Assembly (NCBI RefSeq): GCF_031885415.1 | Contig: NZ_CP116871.1 | Location: 3,224,001-3,288,000 of the forward strand | DNA from: Microbacterium forte | GTDB taxonomy: Bacteria; Actinomycetota; Actinomycetes; Actinomycetales; Microbacteriaceae | Direction of reading: 5' to 3' | Length of the DNA stretch: 64,000 nucleotides | Part shown: piece after piece, positions 33,026 to 42,431 of the stretch | Position numbering within the stretch: position 1 is the first letter of the stretch | How the letters are laid out: every line of letters begins with the position of its first letter | Translations under genes and position numbers: made by a program | The notes under the pieces: model-generated | Told to the model about the DNA's origin: nothing | What the model saw: only the letters and a program-made list of their open reading frames with translations | The model's database searches: none

Positions 33026-33679
33026 TCAGCCGTTCACAGCCTCCTCGATCGCCGCCTCGAGGTCATCCCACGCCTCCAGCACGACGGGTTCGCCGTCGAT
33101 GAAGAAGCTGGGCGTGCTGCGCACTCCGAGCCGCTCGCCGTCGCTCTTGTCGGCCTGCACGCGTTCGAGCGTCGCCGGGTCGGCGACCGCCGCGTCGTAG
33201 GCGGCCATGTCGAGTCCGAGGTCGACGGCGAGCGCCCGGAACACCTCCGGAGTCTCCTCCGACTGCTCGCCCCACTGGGCCTGCGTCTCGAACAGCCGGT
33301 GGTACATGTCCTCGAAGCGGTCCTGCTCTGCCGCGGCCTCGGCGGCGAGAGCGGCCTGCGTCGAGTTGATGTGCCCCGGCAGCGGGAAGTACCGCACGAC
33401 GTAGGTGATCTCGCCGTCGTACTGCTCACGCAGGTCTTCGACGATCGGGTAGAACGCGGCACACGCCTCGCACTCGAAGTCGAGGAACTCGACGACCGTG
33501 ACGGCTCCGGCCCCTCCGTCGTCGAGCACGTGCGAGTCGGTGCGGACGGTCTGCAGCTTCTCACCCTCGGGCGGAGCCGGATCAGCGGCCTGCTGCGACA
33601 TGGCATAGACGATGCCGACGATCGCGAGGACGATCGCGACGGCGATGGCGATCAGGGTCGCCTTGACAGGGGTCTTCAT
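33026..33679 (-). CDS. DsbA-family thiol-disulfide protein, membrane-anchored
   Basis: The 217-residue protein has an N-terminal membrane anchor (about 7-28) and a thioredoxin-like domain outside the cell, with the active-site pair CEAC (Cys70, Cys73) in FLDFECEACAAF and the cis-proline loop STPSFFI. It would form or shuffle disulfides in exported proteins. A TTG four codons upstream is possible, but ATG 33679 has GGAGA at good distance. A two-helix membrane protein gene lies 87 bp upstream in the same direction. Confidence 0.88.
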   Translation of the reverse strand: MKTPVKATLIAIAVAIVLAIVGIVYAMSQQAADPAPPEGEKLQTVRTDSHVLDDGGAGAVTVVEFLDFECEACAAFYPIVEDLREQYDGEITYVVRYFPLPGHINSTQAALAAEAAAEQDRFEDMYHRLFETQAQWGEQSEETPEVFRALAVDLGLDMAAYDAAVADPATLERVQADKSDGERLGVRSTPSFFIDGEPVVLEAWDDLEAAIEEAVNG

Positions 33680-33766
33680 GGGGTTCTCCAACGGTTCGGA
33701 TCAGGCAGGGTGATGAGGCCGCGACGAGAGTGCGGCCGGGGGTCGCCGACGAACGGCGTGCCTGAT

Positions 33767-34183
33767 TCAGGTGCGGGAGAGCGACAGCTGCGTGAGGGTG
33801 AGCGCGGGGATGCACCGCTGCGGGCCCGCGCGAGGCGGAGCAGACGCACGCACGGGGATGCCGGTGCGGATGAGACCGCCGCGTCTGCCGAACCGGAGGA
33901 GGAGCAGCACGAGCACGAAGCAGCACAGCGCGGCGACGACGACGATCCCGGCATCGGACGGGGCCGCATCCATCGCGGTGCCGCCACCGTCATGGTGGCC
34001 CGAGAGCGACGCGGCGCTCGCACCCGGCGCGAGGCACAGCGTCGCGTGCGCATCTGCTTTGCCATGCGACGTAGACCACGCGCCGATCACGAGCAGCAGG
34101 GCGAGGCCGAGCGCGAGAGCGACCCGGAGGATCAGCATCCGCTCGACGCCCTGGTGTCGCAGTCGCGTCGACGGGGCATGCAT
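33767..34183 (-). CDS. Two-helix membrane protein with His-rich loop
   Basis: The 138-residue protein has one helix near 18-38 and another near 78-97. Between them is an exported loop with Cys50 and a GHHDGGG cluster, which could bind metal. It resembles small actinobacterial DUF6153-type proteins, but the match is uncertain. TAGACT (34194-34199) lies ten bases before the ATG, so the leader is at most a few bases. It precedes the DsbA-like gene and may be its partner. Confidence 0.6.
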   Translation of the reverse strand: MHAPSTRLRHQGVERMLILRVALALGLALLLVIGAWSTSHGKADAHATLCLAPGASAASLSGHHDGGGTAMDAAPSDAGIVVVAALCCFVLVLLLLRFGRRGGLIRTGIPVRASAPPRAGPQRCIPALTLTQLSLSRT

Positions 34184-34272
34184 GGTGCGCGCAGTCTAAC
34201 AATCGGGCATCGGCGACCGCTCGACGGCACCCCCACAGGTCCACGTCTCGCAGACCCGCCTACACTGGAGGG

Positions 34273-34641
34273 GTGGCGAGACTGTTGATCGTGGGCGGCT
34301 TCCTGGCCGCCATCTTCTGGGTGTTCAGCATCGTCGACTGCGCAGTGCAGCCGCCGACGCGGCACCGGGGCGTGCCCAAGGCCGCGTGGATCGCGATCGT
34401 CGTCTTCATCCCGGTCATCGGCGGGATCCTCTGGTTCACGCTCGGCCGCCGCCGCGCCAACGACAACGGCGGGGCGATCCGCATCATCGCCCCCGACGAC
34501 GACCCCCAGTTCCTCCGCAGCATCAGCAAGAGCGAACAGGATGCCCGCATCCGCCGCCTCGAAGAGGAGCTCGCGAAGCTCGAGGACGAGACCGACGACG
34601 GCACCGCACCGGACGGCACGGCGCCGGACACGCGTCCGTGA
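34273..34641 (+). CDS. PLDc_N domain small membrane protein
   Basis: The 122-residue protein is a phospholipase D N-terminal-type (PLDc_N) membrane module: two helices (about 4-22 and 38-57) separated by DCAVQPPTRHRGVPKAAW, then a charged tail with a heptad-like stretch (about 85-108). No nuclease domain is present. GTG 34273 has TACACT (34261-34266) exactly six bases upstream; the intervening GGAGGG is too close to serve as a ribosome site. Its stop overlaps the menD start (GTGA). Confidence 0.82.
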   Translation: MARLLIVGGFLAAIFWVFSIVDCAVQPPTRHRGVPKAAWIAIVVFIPVIGGILWFTLGRRRANDNGGAIRIIAPDDDPQFLRSISKSEQDARIRRLEEELAKLEDETDDGTAPDGTAPDTRP

Positions 34642-36302
34642 CAGCATCGCCGGCGACGGATGCCGCGGCATCCCTGATCGCCGACCTCATCGCCCACGGC
34701 GTCCGCGATCTCGTGCTCTCGCCGGGTTCTCGATCTCAGTCGCTCGCGCTCGCCGCAGTGCACGCCGCGAACCAGGGGCACCTGCGCCTGCATGTGCGGA
34801 TCGATGAGCGCGTCGCAGGGTTCACGGCACTGGGTCTCTCGCGTGAGACCGGAGTTCCCGCCGCAGTGCTCTGCACCTCGGGAACCGCCGCCGCGAATCT
34901 CCTCCCGGCGGCGATGGAGGCCTTCCACTCAGGAGTGCCGCTGCTGCTGCTGACGGCCGACCGCCCGCCCGAGCTCCGCGGAGTCGGAGCCAACCAGGCG
35001 ACGATCCAACCGGGCATGTTCGCCTCCTGGGTGCGCGAGCAGATCGACGCACCTGTTCCCGGTGACGGCGACTGGTCAGGTCTGGCGGTGCGAGCCGTCG
35101 GGGCCGCGATGGGGGCCGATGCCGAGCACGGCCTCCCCGGAGTCTCAGGCCCCGTGCACCTGAATCTGCCGTCGCGTGAGCCGCTGTCTGGCGACGTTCC
35201 CGCTGTCGACATCGCACCGGGCGAGGCTCCGAGGCCGGTCGCCGCAGAGCCGCTCGTGCTCGAGCGCGGGCCGCGTACGGTCGTGATCGCAGGGGCCGAT
35301 GCCGGGCCGGATGCCGAAGAGGTCGCGCACGCCGGATCCTGGCCGCTGATCGCCGAGATCGTCAGCGGTGCCCGCTTCGGACGCCAGGTCGTGCACGGCT
35401 ATCGAGCGCTGCTGAGCGACGACGAGTTGGGCGGCCGCATCGAGCGCGCCGTCGTGCTGGGGCATCCGACTCTCAGCCGCGAGGTGGCCCGTCTGCTGTC
35501 GCGTGCCGACGTCGAAGTGATCGCCGTCCGCCGCGGTGGGGAGGCTCTCGACCTCAACGGGCGCACGACGCCTGCGGCGTCCGTCGCGGTCGCCGCCGGC
35601 CCTGCCGATCGCGAGTGGCTCGGAGCCTGGCTCACGGCATCCGCCGCTCGCGCCGTCGACCTCAGCGAACGCGCCCCCGACCAGGACGGTCTCACCTCCA
35701 CCGATCCGTCCGCTCGACGTGATGCCGTGAGGGCCGAGCTGGCTGCCGTGCGCCGCCCGCTCGATCGCGAACTCCTCGCCGACGCCGTCTGGCGGGCGAC
35801 CTGGCCGCACGACCGGCTCGTCTTCGGCTCGTCGCGCCTCGTCAGGGTGGCCGACTCGGTGCTCGGCGGCAAGAAGGTCCCGGTGCACGCCAACCGCGGA
35901 CTCGCCGGGATCGACGGCACGATCGCGACTGCCACAGGCATCGCTCTCGCGAGTCAGGCCGGGGGAGCCCCGGGGGTCACCCGCGTGCTGCTCGGCGACC
36001 TCGCCTTCCTGCACGACGTCGGAGCGCTGCTGCTGCCACCCGATGAGCACGAACCGCGCATTCAGGTCATCGTGGGCAACGACGGCGGCGGCACGATCTT
36101 CGACGGCCTGGAGGTCGCGGGCACAGCGCCTCGCGCCGACCTCGACAGAGCGTTCTACACCCCGCACACGGTGCGTCTCGAGCAGCTGGCCCTCGCTTAC
36201 GGGTGGGAGTATCAGCGCGTCACGACCCGCACGGCGCTCGATCAGGCTCTCACCGCTCCGGCCGGTGGCCGTCAGCTGATCGAAGTGCCGCTCACGCGCT
36301 GA
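34638..36302 (+). CDS. menD: 2-succinyl-5-enolpyruvyl-6-hydroxy-3-cyclohexene-1-carboxylate synthase
   Basis: MenD is the thiamine-diphosphate enzyme that joins 2-oxoglutarate and isochorismate in menaquinone synthesis. It has 554 residues, the usual length. N-terminal signatures are SPGSRSQ (28-34) and IDERVAGF (55-62, with the catalytic Glu57); the ThDP/Mg site is VGNDGGGTIFDGL near residue 475. The frame is open upstream, but the GTG at 34638 overlaps the stop of the PLDc_N gene, so the two are co-transcribed and translationally coupled. Confidence 0.95.
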   Translation: MTASPATDAAASLIADLIAHGVRDLVLSPGSRSQSLALAAVHAANQGHLRLHVRIDERVAGFTALGLSRETGVPAAVLCTSGTAAANLLPAAMEAFHSGVPLLLLTADRPPELRGVGANQATIQPGMFASWVREQIDAPVPGDGDWSGLAVRAVGAAMGADAEHGLPGVSGPVHLNLPSREPLSGDVPAVDIAPGEAPRPVAAEPLVLERGPRTVVIAGADAGPDAEEVAHAGSWPLIAEIVSGARFGRQVVHGYRALLSDDELGGRIERAVVLGHPTLSREVARLLSRADVEVIAVRRGGEALDLNGRTTPAASVAVAAGPADREWLGAWLTASAARAVDLSERAPDQDGLTSTDPSARRDAVRAELAAVRRPLDRELLADAVWRATWPHDRLVFGSSRLVRVADSVLGGKKVPVHANRGLAGIDGTIATATGIALASQAGGAPGVTRVLLGDLAFLHDVGALLLPPDEHEPRIQVIVGNDGGGTIFDGLEVAGTAPRADLDRAFYTPHTVRLEQLALAYGWEYQRVTTRTALDQALTAPAGGRQLIEVPLTR

Positions 36303-36345
36303 TCCGGTTCGGCGTGGCGTGCATCCGCAGTGGCAGGATGAACGC

Positions 36346-37188
36346 ATGACAGCGCACGAGTGGGCCAAGACCCTCCAGGTCGGCGACGGATTCCGTCTCT
36401 CCGACGTCGATCCGCAGAGCACTCCGGGATACAGCGGCGCGAAGGCCGACGGCAAGCGCGATCTCGCGTCCGGTCTCGACGAGCTCAATCAGCTGCAGGA
36501 GCGGCTGTTCGCAGAGAGTCGCGTCGGAGTCGCGAAGGACTCGGTGCTGCTGATCCTGCAGGCGATGGACTCGGCGGGCAAGGGAGGCATCGTGCGGCAC
36601 GTCGTCGGCGGCGTCGACCCGCAGGGTGTCGCGCTCACGGCGTTCAAGGCGCCGACGGAGGAGGAGCTCGCGCACGACTTCCTGTGGCGTGTCGCCAAGC
36701 GGCTGCCGGAGCCGGGGTTCATCGGCGTCTTCGACCGCTCGCACTATGAGGACGTGCTCATCGGCCGGGTGCGGTCGCTGGCCCCGTCCGACGAGATCGA
36801 ACGGCGGTACGACGCGATCAACGAGTTCGAGGCCGAGGTCGCGGCCTCCGGCACCCGCATCATCAAGGTCATGCTGCACATCTCTCGCGACGAGCAGAAG
36901 GAGAGGCTGATGGAGCGGCTCGAGCGGGCCGACAAGCACTGGAAGTACAACCCGGGCGATGTCGACGGGCGACTGCTCTGGGACGACTACATGGCGGCCT
37001 ATCAGACGGCGTTCGAGCGCACCTCGACCGCTGCGGCGCCCTGGCATGTGATCCCGGCCGACCACAAGTGGTTCGCCCGCCTCGCCGTGCAGGAGCTGCT
37101 GCTCGACGCACTGCAGCAGATCGATCCGCAGTGGCCGGCGGCCGACTTCGACGTCGAGGCGGAGAAGAAGCGTCTCGCCGCGAGCTGA
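36346..37188 (+). CDS. Polyphosphate kinase 2 family protein
   Basis: The 280-residue single-domain kinase has the PPK2 Walker A MDSAGKGG (about 68-75) and the Walker B-like DRSHYEDVL (about 132-140). PPK2 enzymes transfer phosphate between polyphosphate and nucleotides; this size is the short one-domain form, and whether it prefers AMP, ADP or GDP cannot be told. The ATG has CAGGAT (36334-36339) six bases upstream, the same variant as for the esterase at 1375. It converges on menF. Confidence 0.88.
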   Translation: MTAHEWAKTLQVGDGFRLSDVDPQSTPGYSGAKADGKRDLASGLDELNQLQERLFAESRVGVAKDSVLLILQAMDSAGKGGIVRHVVGGVDPQGVALTAFKAPTEEELAHDFLWRVAKRLPEPGFIGVFDRSHYEDVLIGRVRSLAPSDEIERRYDAINEFEAEVAASGTRIIKVMLHISRDEQKERLMERLERADKHWKYNPGDVDGRLLWDDYMAAYQTAFERTSTAAAPWHVIPADHKWFARLAVQELLLDALQQIDPQWPAADFDVEAEKKRLAAS

Positions 37189-37207
37189 CCGATCCGAAGG
37201 GCGTCGC

Positions 37208-38467
37208 TCAGGCGAGGGCGTCGACCAGCGGACGGAACTTGACGCGGGTCTCGAGCAGCTCCGACTCGGGGTCCGAGCCGGCGACGATTCCCGCGCCCGC
37301 ATAGGCGGTGACGGCGATGTCGGTCTCGGCGGGAGTGAACTGCGCGCAGCGCAGCGCGATGGCCCATTCACCGTTGCCGGCTCCGTCGACCCACCCGACC
37401 GGGCCGGCATAGCGACCGCGGTCGAACGGTTCGAGTTCGCGGATCGCCGCGATCGCAGCGGATGTGGGGGTTCCTGCCACAGCGGCCGTCGGATGCAGGG
37501 CGCCGACCAGATCGAGCGACGAGCCGCCGTCGGCCAGCTCGCCTTCGACATCGGTCGCCAGGTGGAAGAGGTTCGGCAGCTTGAGCAGGAAAGGCTGCTC
37601 GCTCGCGGCCAGCGCGCGCGTGTGCGGGCGCAGCGAGGCGAGCACGCTCTGCACCGCATACTCGTGCTCGTCGAGATCCTTGGTGCTCGAGGCCAGGTGA
37701 GCGGATGCCGTGGTGTCGGCATCCGCATCGGCCCCTCGGCCGATGGTTCCGGCCAGCACACGGGCGGTGACGGTGCGCTGTTGCACGGTGACGAGCGTCT
37801 CGGGGCTCGCGCCGATCAGCCCGTCGACCGCGAAGGCCCAGGTGTCGGGGTATCCGGTCGACAGCGCGCGCACGAGGCGGCGCAGGTCGGATCCGGCGGG
37901 GATGCTGCCGGTGAGGTCGCGAGCGAGCACGACCTTGCTGAGGGCGCCACTGGCGATGCGATCGAGCGCCTGGCGGACGGAGTCCTGATAGCCCTGCGGG
38001 CTCTGCGCCCCCGGCCCGACCGTGCCGGCCCAATGGGGGCCGTAGCCGATCGTGGACGCATCGGGCTGCGGTTCGGCCGCGGAGTGCGACGCCGAGTGGA
38101 TGCGGGTGAGCCACGTGCGCCCATGGTGTCGGCCGATCACGAGCGCAGGCACGACGAGAACGCTGTCGGCGGCGGAGTCCTCGTCGAAGGTCAGCGCACC
38201 GAACGCGACGAGCCCCGAGCCGGGAAGCCGGAGGTCGTCGTCGATCTCGGCATCCTCCGCCAGGTCTCGCCAGGCGGCGGCGATGGCGGCCGAGCGCATG
38301 GACGCAGCGCCTGCGGGAATGCGGACCGTCTCGACCACGCCGTCTCCCACGGCGACGATGCCGTCACCGCGGCGCAGCCAGGCAAGGGGCCGCGACGGGT
38401 CGGCGTAGGCCAGGAGATCCTCGACCGGATCGATCTCTCGGGTCTCCACGACCAGCCTGCTGCTCAC
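37208..38467 (-). CDS. menF: Isochorismate synthase
   Basis: The 419-residue chorismate-utilising enzyme converts chorismate to isochorismate, the first menaquinone step. The C-terminal half carries GALSKVVLARDL, GASPETLV, the SSTKDLDEHEYAV stretch and LHPTAAVAGTP of isochorismate synthases. A siderophore role (EntC-like) is possible on sequence alone, but menD is next to it across PPK2 and no siderophore genes are present. GTG 38467 follows TAGGCT (38474-38479) by exactly six bases. Confidence 0.9.
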   Translation of the reverse strand: MSSRLVVETREIDPVEDLLAYADPSRPLAWLRRGDGIVAVGDGVVETVRIPAGAASMRSAAIAAAWRDLAEDAEIDDDLRLPGSGLVAFGALTFDEDSAADSVLVVPALVIGRHHGRTWLTRIHSASHSAAEPQPDASTIGYGPHWAGTVGPGAQSPQGYQDSVRQALDRIASGALSKVVLARDLTGSIPAGSDLRRLVRALSTGYPDTWAFAVDGLIGASPETLVTVQQRTVTARVLAGTIGRGADADADTTASAHLASSTKDLDEHEYAVQSVLASLRPHTRALAASEQPFLLKLPNLFHLATDVEGELADGGSSLDLVGALHPTAAVAGTPTSAAIAAIRELEPFDRGRYAGPVGWVDGAGNGEWAIALRCAQFTPAETDIAVTAYAGAGIVAGSDPESELLETRVKFRPLVDALA

Positions 38468-38529
38468 CCCTCCAGCCTAGTTCGTCGCTCGTCGACCGGG
38501 ATGTGAGTGACCCCGCCTACGCTGAGTGC

Positions 38530-39093
38530 ATGAGCGACGCCCGACCCGCCCCCGGCACCGAGATGATCTTCCAGTGGCGCAAATGGGACGGCTCGCCGCA
38601 CTGGCGGCACGAGTGCGTGTATCTCGGTGCAGACGAGTGGGGCGACTGGATCGGTCAGCCGGCCGGCTGGCCCAGCGCTCGACCGGGTGCGGCCTACATC
38701 GCAGAGACCCCCAACGTGACGTTGGTGCCGCGACAGCCCGACTTCGCCCTGACCGTGAATCGCGATCATCCGAAGGGCATGCGCGTCTACATCGACATCG
38801 GATGGGATGTGCGCTGGTCGGACGACCCGCTGCTGGCGGTCGGCATCGACATGGACCTCGACGTCGTGCGGGTCGATGGGCCGCGGGGCATCTGGGTGGA
38901 CGACCGTGACGAGTGGGCCGAGCACATCGTGCAGTACGGATATCCCGCCGAGATCATCACCCGGCTCGAGGCACTCGCGCTCGACCTCGAGCAGCGCGTG
39001 CGCGATCAGACCGCTCCGTTCGACGATGCGACTCCGGATCTCTGGCTCGATCGCCTCGATGCCCTGCACCTCGCGCCTAGACTGGGCACGTGA
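38530..39093 (+). CDS. DUF402 domain protein
   Basis: The 187-residue soluble protein is a DUF402 beta-barrel (VYIDIGWDVRWSDDPLLAVGIDMDLDVVRVDG, then GIWVDDRDEW). Related proteins are nucleotide or RNA phosphatases, and the aspartate-rich strand could bind metal. The start at ATG 38530 is fixed by TACGCT (38518-38523) six bases upstream; an in-frame ATG at 38503 lies in the promoter. Its last codons overlap the menG start, whose own promoter lies inside this gene. Confidence 0.82.
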   Translation: MSDARPAPGTEMIFQWRKWDGSPHWRHECVYLGADEWGDWIGQPAGWPSARPGAAYIAETPNVTLVPRQPDFALTVNRDHPKGMRVYIDIGWDVRWSDDPLLAVGIDMDLDVVRVDGPRGIWVDDRDEWAEHIVQYGYPAEIITRLEALALDLEQRVRDQTAPFDDATPDLWLDRLDALHLAPRLGT

Positions 39094-39809
39094 CCTCGAA
39101 CGAAGCAAACCGCGCCGATCTCGGCAAGGACCCGGCCCGCGTCAGCGGCATGTTCGACCAGGTCGCCGCGGGCTACGACCGCACGAACACGGCGATGACG
39201 GTCGGCAACGACGCCCTCTGGCGCGCAGCCACGACCAGGGCGGTCGCCCCGAAGCCCGGGGAGAAGATCCTCGACCTCGGTGCGGGCACCGCGTCGTCGT
39301 CGGCATCCCTCGCCCGCAGCGGAGCGCAGGTCGTCGCCGCAGACTTCTCGCCCGGCATGCTCGCCGAGGGCAAGCGGCGCCACGGCAGCATCCGCAATCT
39401 CTCGTTCGTGCAGGCGGATGCCACCGATCTGCCCTTCGAGGACGGCGAGTTCGACGCCGTCACCATGTCGTACGCCCTCCGCAACGTCAACGATCCGAAG
39501 AAGGCGCTCCGCGAACTGCTGCGGGTGACGAAGCCGGGCGGTCGCCTCGTGATCAACGAGTTCTCGACCCCGCCCGGCACCCTGTTCCGTGCCGGGTACC
39601 GCTTCTACAACTCGCAGGTGCTGCCTCGGGTGGCCCGTATCGCCGGCACGAACGGCGACGCGTACGACTACCTGAACGAGTCGATCCGCGACTGGCCGGA
39701 TCAGAAGAAGCTCGCTGCGTGGATTCGCGAGGCCGGGTGGACCGAGGTCGAGTACCGCAACCTCTCGTTCGGGATCGTCGCGCTGCACCGGGCGTTCAAG
39801 GCCGCGTGA
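39090..39809 (+). CDS. menG: Demethylmenaquinone methyltransferase
   Basis: The 239-residue SAM-dependent methyltransferase makes menaquinone from demethylmenaquinone, the last step of the pathway. The UbiE signature FDQVAAGYDRTN (about 17-28), the SAM motif ILDLGAGTA (about 58-66), and YALRNVNDPKKALRE are present. It is also called UbiE. GTG 39090 has TAGACT (39078-39083) exactly six bases upstream, inside the DUF402 gene, so it can be made from its own leaderless mRNA as well as by coupling. A prenyl synthase follows. Confidence 0.93.
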   Translation: MTSNEANRADLGKDPARVSGMFDQVAAGYDRTNTAMTVGNDALWRAATTRAVAPKPGEKILDLGAGTASSSASLARSGAQVVAADFSPGMLAEGKRRHGSIRNLSFVQADATDLPFEDGEFDAVTMSYALRNVNDPKKALRELLRVTKPGGRLVINEFSTPPGTLFRAGYRFYNSQVLPRVARIAGTNGDAYDYLNESIRDWPDQKKLAAWIREAGWTEVEYRNLSFGIVALHRAFKAA

Positions 39810-39854
39810 GTACGACGCGCGAACCCGCACGGCTGACGACGGTAGGCTGAGACC

Positions 39855-40916
39855 GTGACTTCGAGCCGCGTAGCCCCGGGTTCGCGACTGGCGAGCCGTC
39901 TCGGTTTCAGCGACCGTGTCTTCATCGGCACTGCAGGTCGACGCATCGCTCAGGCGATCGAAGACGGTCTCGAGCGTGTCGAGACCGGTCTCGCCGACGA
40001 TGTGCGCGTCGCCGACCCGCTGGCCGACGCCGCGAGCCGCTACCTCTACGAGGCGGGGGGCAAGCGCATCCGCCCCGTGCTCACCCTGCTGGCGGCCCAG
40101 CTGGGCGACGGCAACACCGAGCAGGTGATCGACGTCGCGAAGGCGCTGGAGATCACGCACCTCGGATCGCTGTACCACGACGATGTCATGGACGGCGCCG
40201 ACCGCCGTCGTGGCGTCCCCGCCGCGCACGCGGTGTGGGGAAACAACATCGCGATCCTCACCGGCGACATTCTCTTCTCCCGCGCGAGCCAGCTGATGTC
40301 GCGTCTGGGCGAGCGCGCCATCCGCCTGCAGGCCGACACCTTCGAGCGTCTGGTCCTCGGCCAGATGCACGAGACTCTCGGTGCGCAGCCCGGAGACGAC
40401 CCCATCGAGTTCTACCTCCAGGTGCTCGCCGACAAGACCGGTTCCCTGATCGCCGCGGCGACGCAGGGCGGCGTGATCTTCTCGAACGCACCCTCGGAAT
40501 ACGAAGAGCCGCTGCGTGTGTACGGCGAGAAGATCGGCGTCGCCTTCCAGCTGCTCGACGACGTGATCGACCTGTCGGCCAAGCCCGAGGACACGGGCAA
40601 GGTGCCGGGAACCGACCTGCGCGCCGGCGTTCCGACGATGCCGTACCTGCTGCTGAAGGCCGAGACCGACGACGCGTCGATCGACCTCGCCGCCCGCATC
40701 GACGACGGGGTCACCCGCATCGCCGAGGGTGAGGACCCCGGGATCCTCGACGGCCCGCTCACCGAGCTCCGCGACCACGTCGGCACTCAGAAGACCCTCG
40801 CGCTCGCGCATTCCTGGACCCGGGATGCGATCGATGCGCTCACCGCGCTTCCGCGCGGCACCGTGCGCGATGCGCTCACCCGTTTCGCAGAGACCCTCGT
40901 CGAACGCTCCAGCTGA
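39855..40916 (+). CDS. Long-chain polyprenyl diphosphate synthase
   Basis: The 353-residue trans-prenyl synthase elongates allylic diphosphates with IPP and would supply the menaquinone side chain. Both aspartate motifs are intact: DDVMD in LYHDDVMDGADRRRG and DDVID in QLLDDVIDL. The chain length is not readable here. GTG 39855 follows TAGGCT (39843-39848) by exactly six bases, so it has its own promoter although menG lies only 45 bp upstream. Confidence 0.92.
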   Translation: MTSSRVAPGSRLASRLGFSDRVFIGTAGRRIAQAIEDGLERVETGLADDVRVADPLADAASRYLYEAGGKRIRPVLTLLAAQLGDGNTEQVIDVAKALEITHLGSLYHDDVMDGADRRRGVPAAHAVWGNNIAILTGDILFSRASQLMSRLGERAIRLQADTFERLVLGQMHETLGAQPGDDPIEFYLQVLADKTGSLIAAATQGGVIFSNAPSEYEEPLRVYGEKIGVAFQLLDDVIDLSAKPEDTGKVPGTDLRAGVPTMPYLLLKAETDDASIDLAARIDDGVTRIAEGEDPGILDGPLTELRDHVGTQKTLALAHSWTRDAIDALTALPRGTVRDALTRFAETLVERSS

Positions 40917-40974
40917 CCGCGTCGCGGCCATCGGCCGCATGCGTCGGGCGTGACGGCATACGAAAGGACCCCTT

Positions 40975-42369
40975 ATGACCAAGCTCAGACTGGCCATCGT
41001 CGGAGCGGGCCCCGCCGGCATCTACGCTGCCGACATCCTGCTGAAGGCCGAGCGCAAGTTCGACGTCTCGATCGATCTCTTCGAGCAGCTTCCGGCACCC
41101 TACGGCCTGGTCCGCTACGGGGTGGCCCCCGACCACCCCCGCATCAAGGGCATCATCAACGCGCTCCGCGATGTGCTCGACCGCGGCGACATCCGTCTGT
41201 TCGGCAACGTGCGCTTCGGCGAGGACATCACGCTCGATGATCTGAAGAACCACTACAACGCGGTGATCTTCGCCACGGGCGCGATCCGAGACACCAGCCT
41301 CGACATCCCCGGCATCGATGCGGTCGGCGCCTACGGGGCAGCCGACTACGTGAGCTGGTTCGACGGACACCCCGACGTGCCGCGCGAATGGCCGCTGGAT
41401 GCCGCTTCGGTCGGCGTGCTGGGCAACGGCAACGTCGCTCTCGACGTCGCCCGCATGCTGGCGAAGCACGCGGAAGACCTGCTCGTGACCGAGGTCCCCG
41501 AGAACGTCTACGAGGGGCTGAAGGCGAGTGCGGTCACCGACGTGCACGTGTTCGGTCGCCGTGGCCCCGCGCAGGTCAAGTTCACCCCGCTCGAGCTGCG
41601 CGAGCTCGGCGAGCTGCGCGATGTCGACATGGTCGTGTACGACGAGGACTTCGACTACGACGAGGCGTCGAAGGACGCCGTGGCCAGCAACAAGCAGGTC
41701 ATGGTCATCGACCGCATCCTGCAGTCGTGGCGCAAGCGCCCGTCGGTCAATGACGCCAGAGGCGATGCGAACAACGCAGGGGGAACGGCATCCCGTCGCC
41801 TGCACCTGCACTTCTGGGCCCGCCCGGTCGAGGTCCGCAAGGACGAAGCCGGCCGCGTGGCGGCCCTCGTCTACGAGCGCACGAAGCCCGACGGACAGGG
41901 CGGCGCAGTGGGCACGGGTGAGATGCGCGAAGTGCCGCTGCAGGCGCTCTACCGCGCGATCGGATACTTCGGCTCACCGCTCCCCGGCGTGCCCTTCGAC
42001 AAGAAGCACGGCGTGATCCCCAACCGCGAGGGCCAGGTGCTCGCCAAGGACTCGAACCAGCAGATGACCGGAATCTACGCCACCGGCTGGATCAAGCGCG
42101 GACCGGTCGGGCTCATCGGCCACACGAAATCGGATGCCATGGAGACCGTGCGGCACATCATCAACGACCAGGGGTCGTGGTGGCACCCGGAGGACCCTTC
42201 AGAAGAGGCGATCCCCGCGCTGCTGCAGGAACGCGGCGTCAAGTGGACCGACCTCGAGGGCTGGCATCGACTCGACGAGCACGAGGTCGCCCTCGGCGCG
42301 CCGCAGGAGCGTGCTCGCGTCAAGGTCGTGCCGCGTGACGAGATGGTGCGCGTCTCTCGCGGAGAGTGA
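40975..42369 (+). CDS. fprA: Ferredoxin/adrenodoxin-type NADP+ reductase
   Basis: The 464-residue flavoprotein moves electrons between NADPH and ferredoxin. The FAD site is IVGAGPAGIYAADIL (about 6-20), followed by the family hallmark PYGLVRYGVAPDHPRIK, and the NADP site is GVLGNGNVALDVARML (about 145-160). It matches mycobacterial FprA-type, mitochondrial adrenodoxin-reductase-like proteins. AAAGGA lies before ATG 40975. It follows the prenyl synthase by 58 bp and has no visible leaderless promoter, so it may be read through. Confidence 0.9.
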   Translation: MTKLRLAIVGAGPAGIYAADILLKAERKFDVSIDLFEQLPAPYGLVRYGVAPDHPRIKGIINALRDVLDRGDIRLFGNVRFGEDITLDDLKNHYNAVIFATGAIRDTSLDIPGIDAVGAYGAADYVSWFDGHPDVPREWPLDAASVGVLGNGNVALDVARMLAKHAEDLLVTEVPENVYEGLKASAVTDVHVFGRRGPAQVKFTPLELRELGELRDVDMVVYDEDFDYDEASKDAVASNKQVMVIDRILQSWRKRPSVNDARGDANNAGGTASRRLHLHFWARPVEVRKDEAGRVAALVYERTKPDGQGGAVGTGEMREVPLQALYRAIGYFGSPLPGVPFDKKHGVIPNREGQVLAKDSNQQMTGIYATGWIKRGPVGLIGHTKSDAMETVRHIINDQGSWWHPEDPSEEAIPALLQERGVKWTDLEGWHRLDEHEVALGAPQERARVKVVPRDEMVRVSRGE

Positions 42370-42431
42370 CCGACACCGGATCGTTGTCGGCACCTCGCGT
42401 GTCGGAGAGTCGGCATCCTTAGGCTGAGTGC

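Noticed and set aside
37208..38467. Siderophore (EntC/DhbC) role for the isochorismate synthase
   Set aside because: No siderophore genes are nearby, while menD and other quinone genes are.
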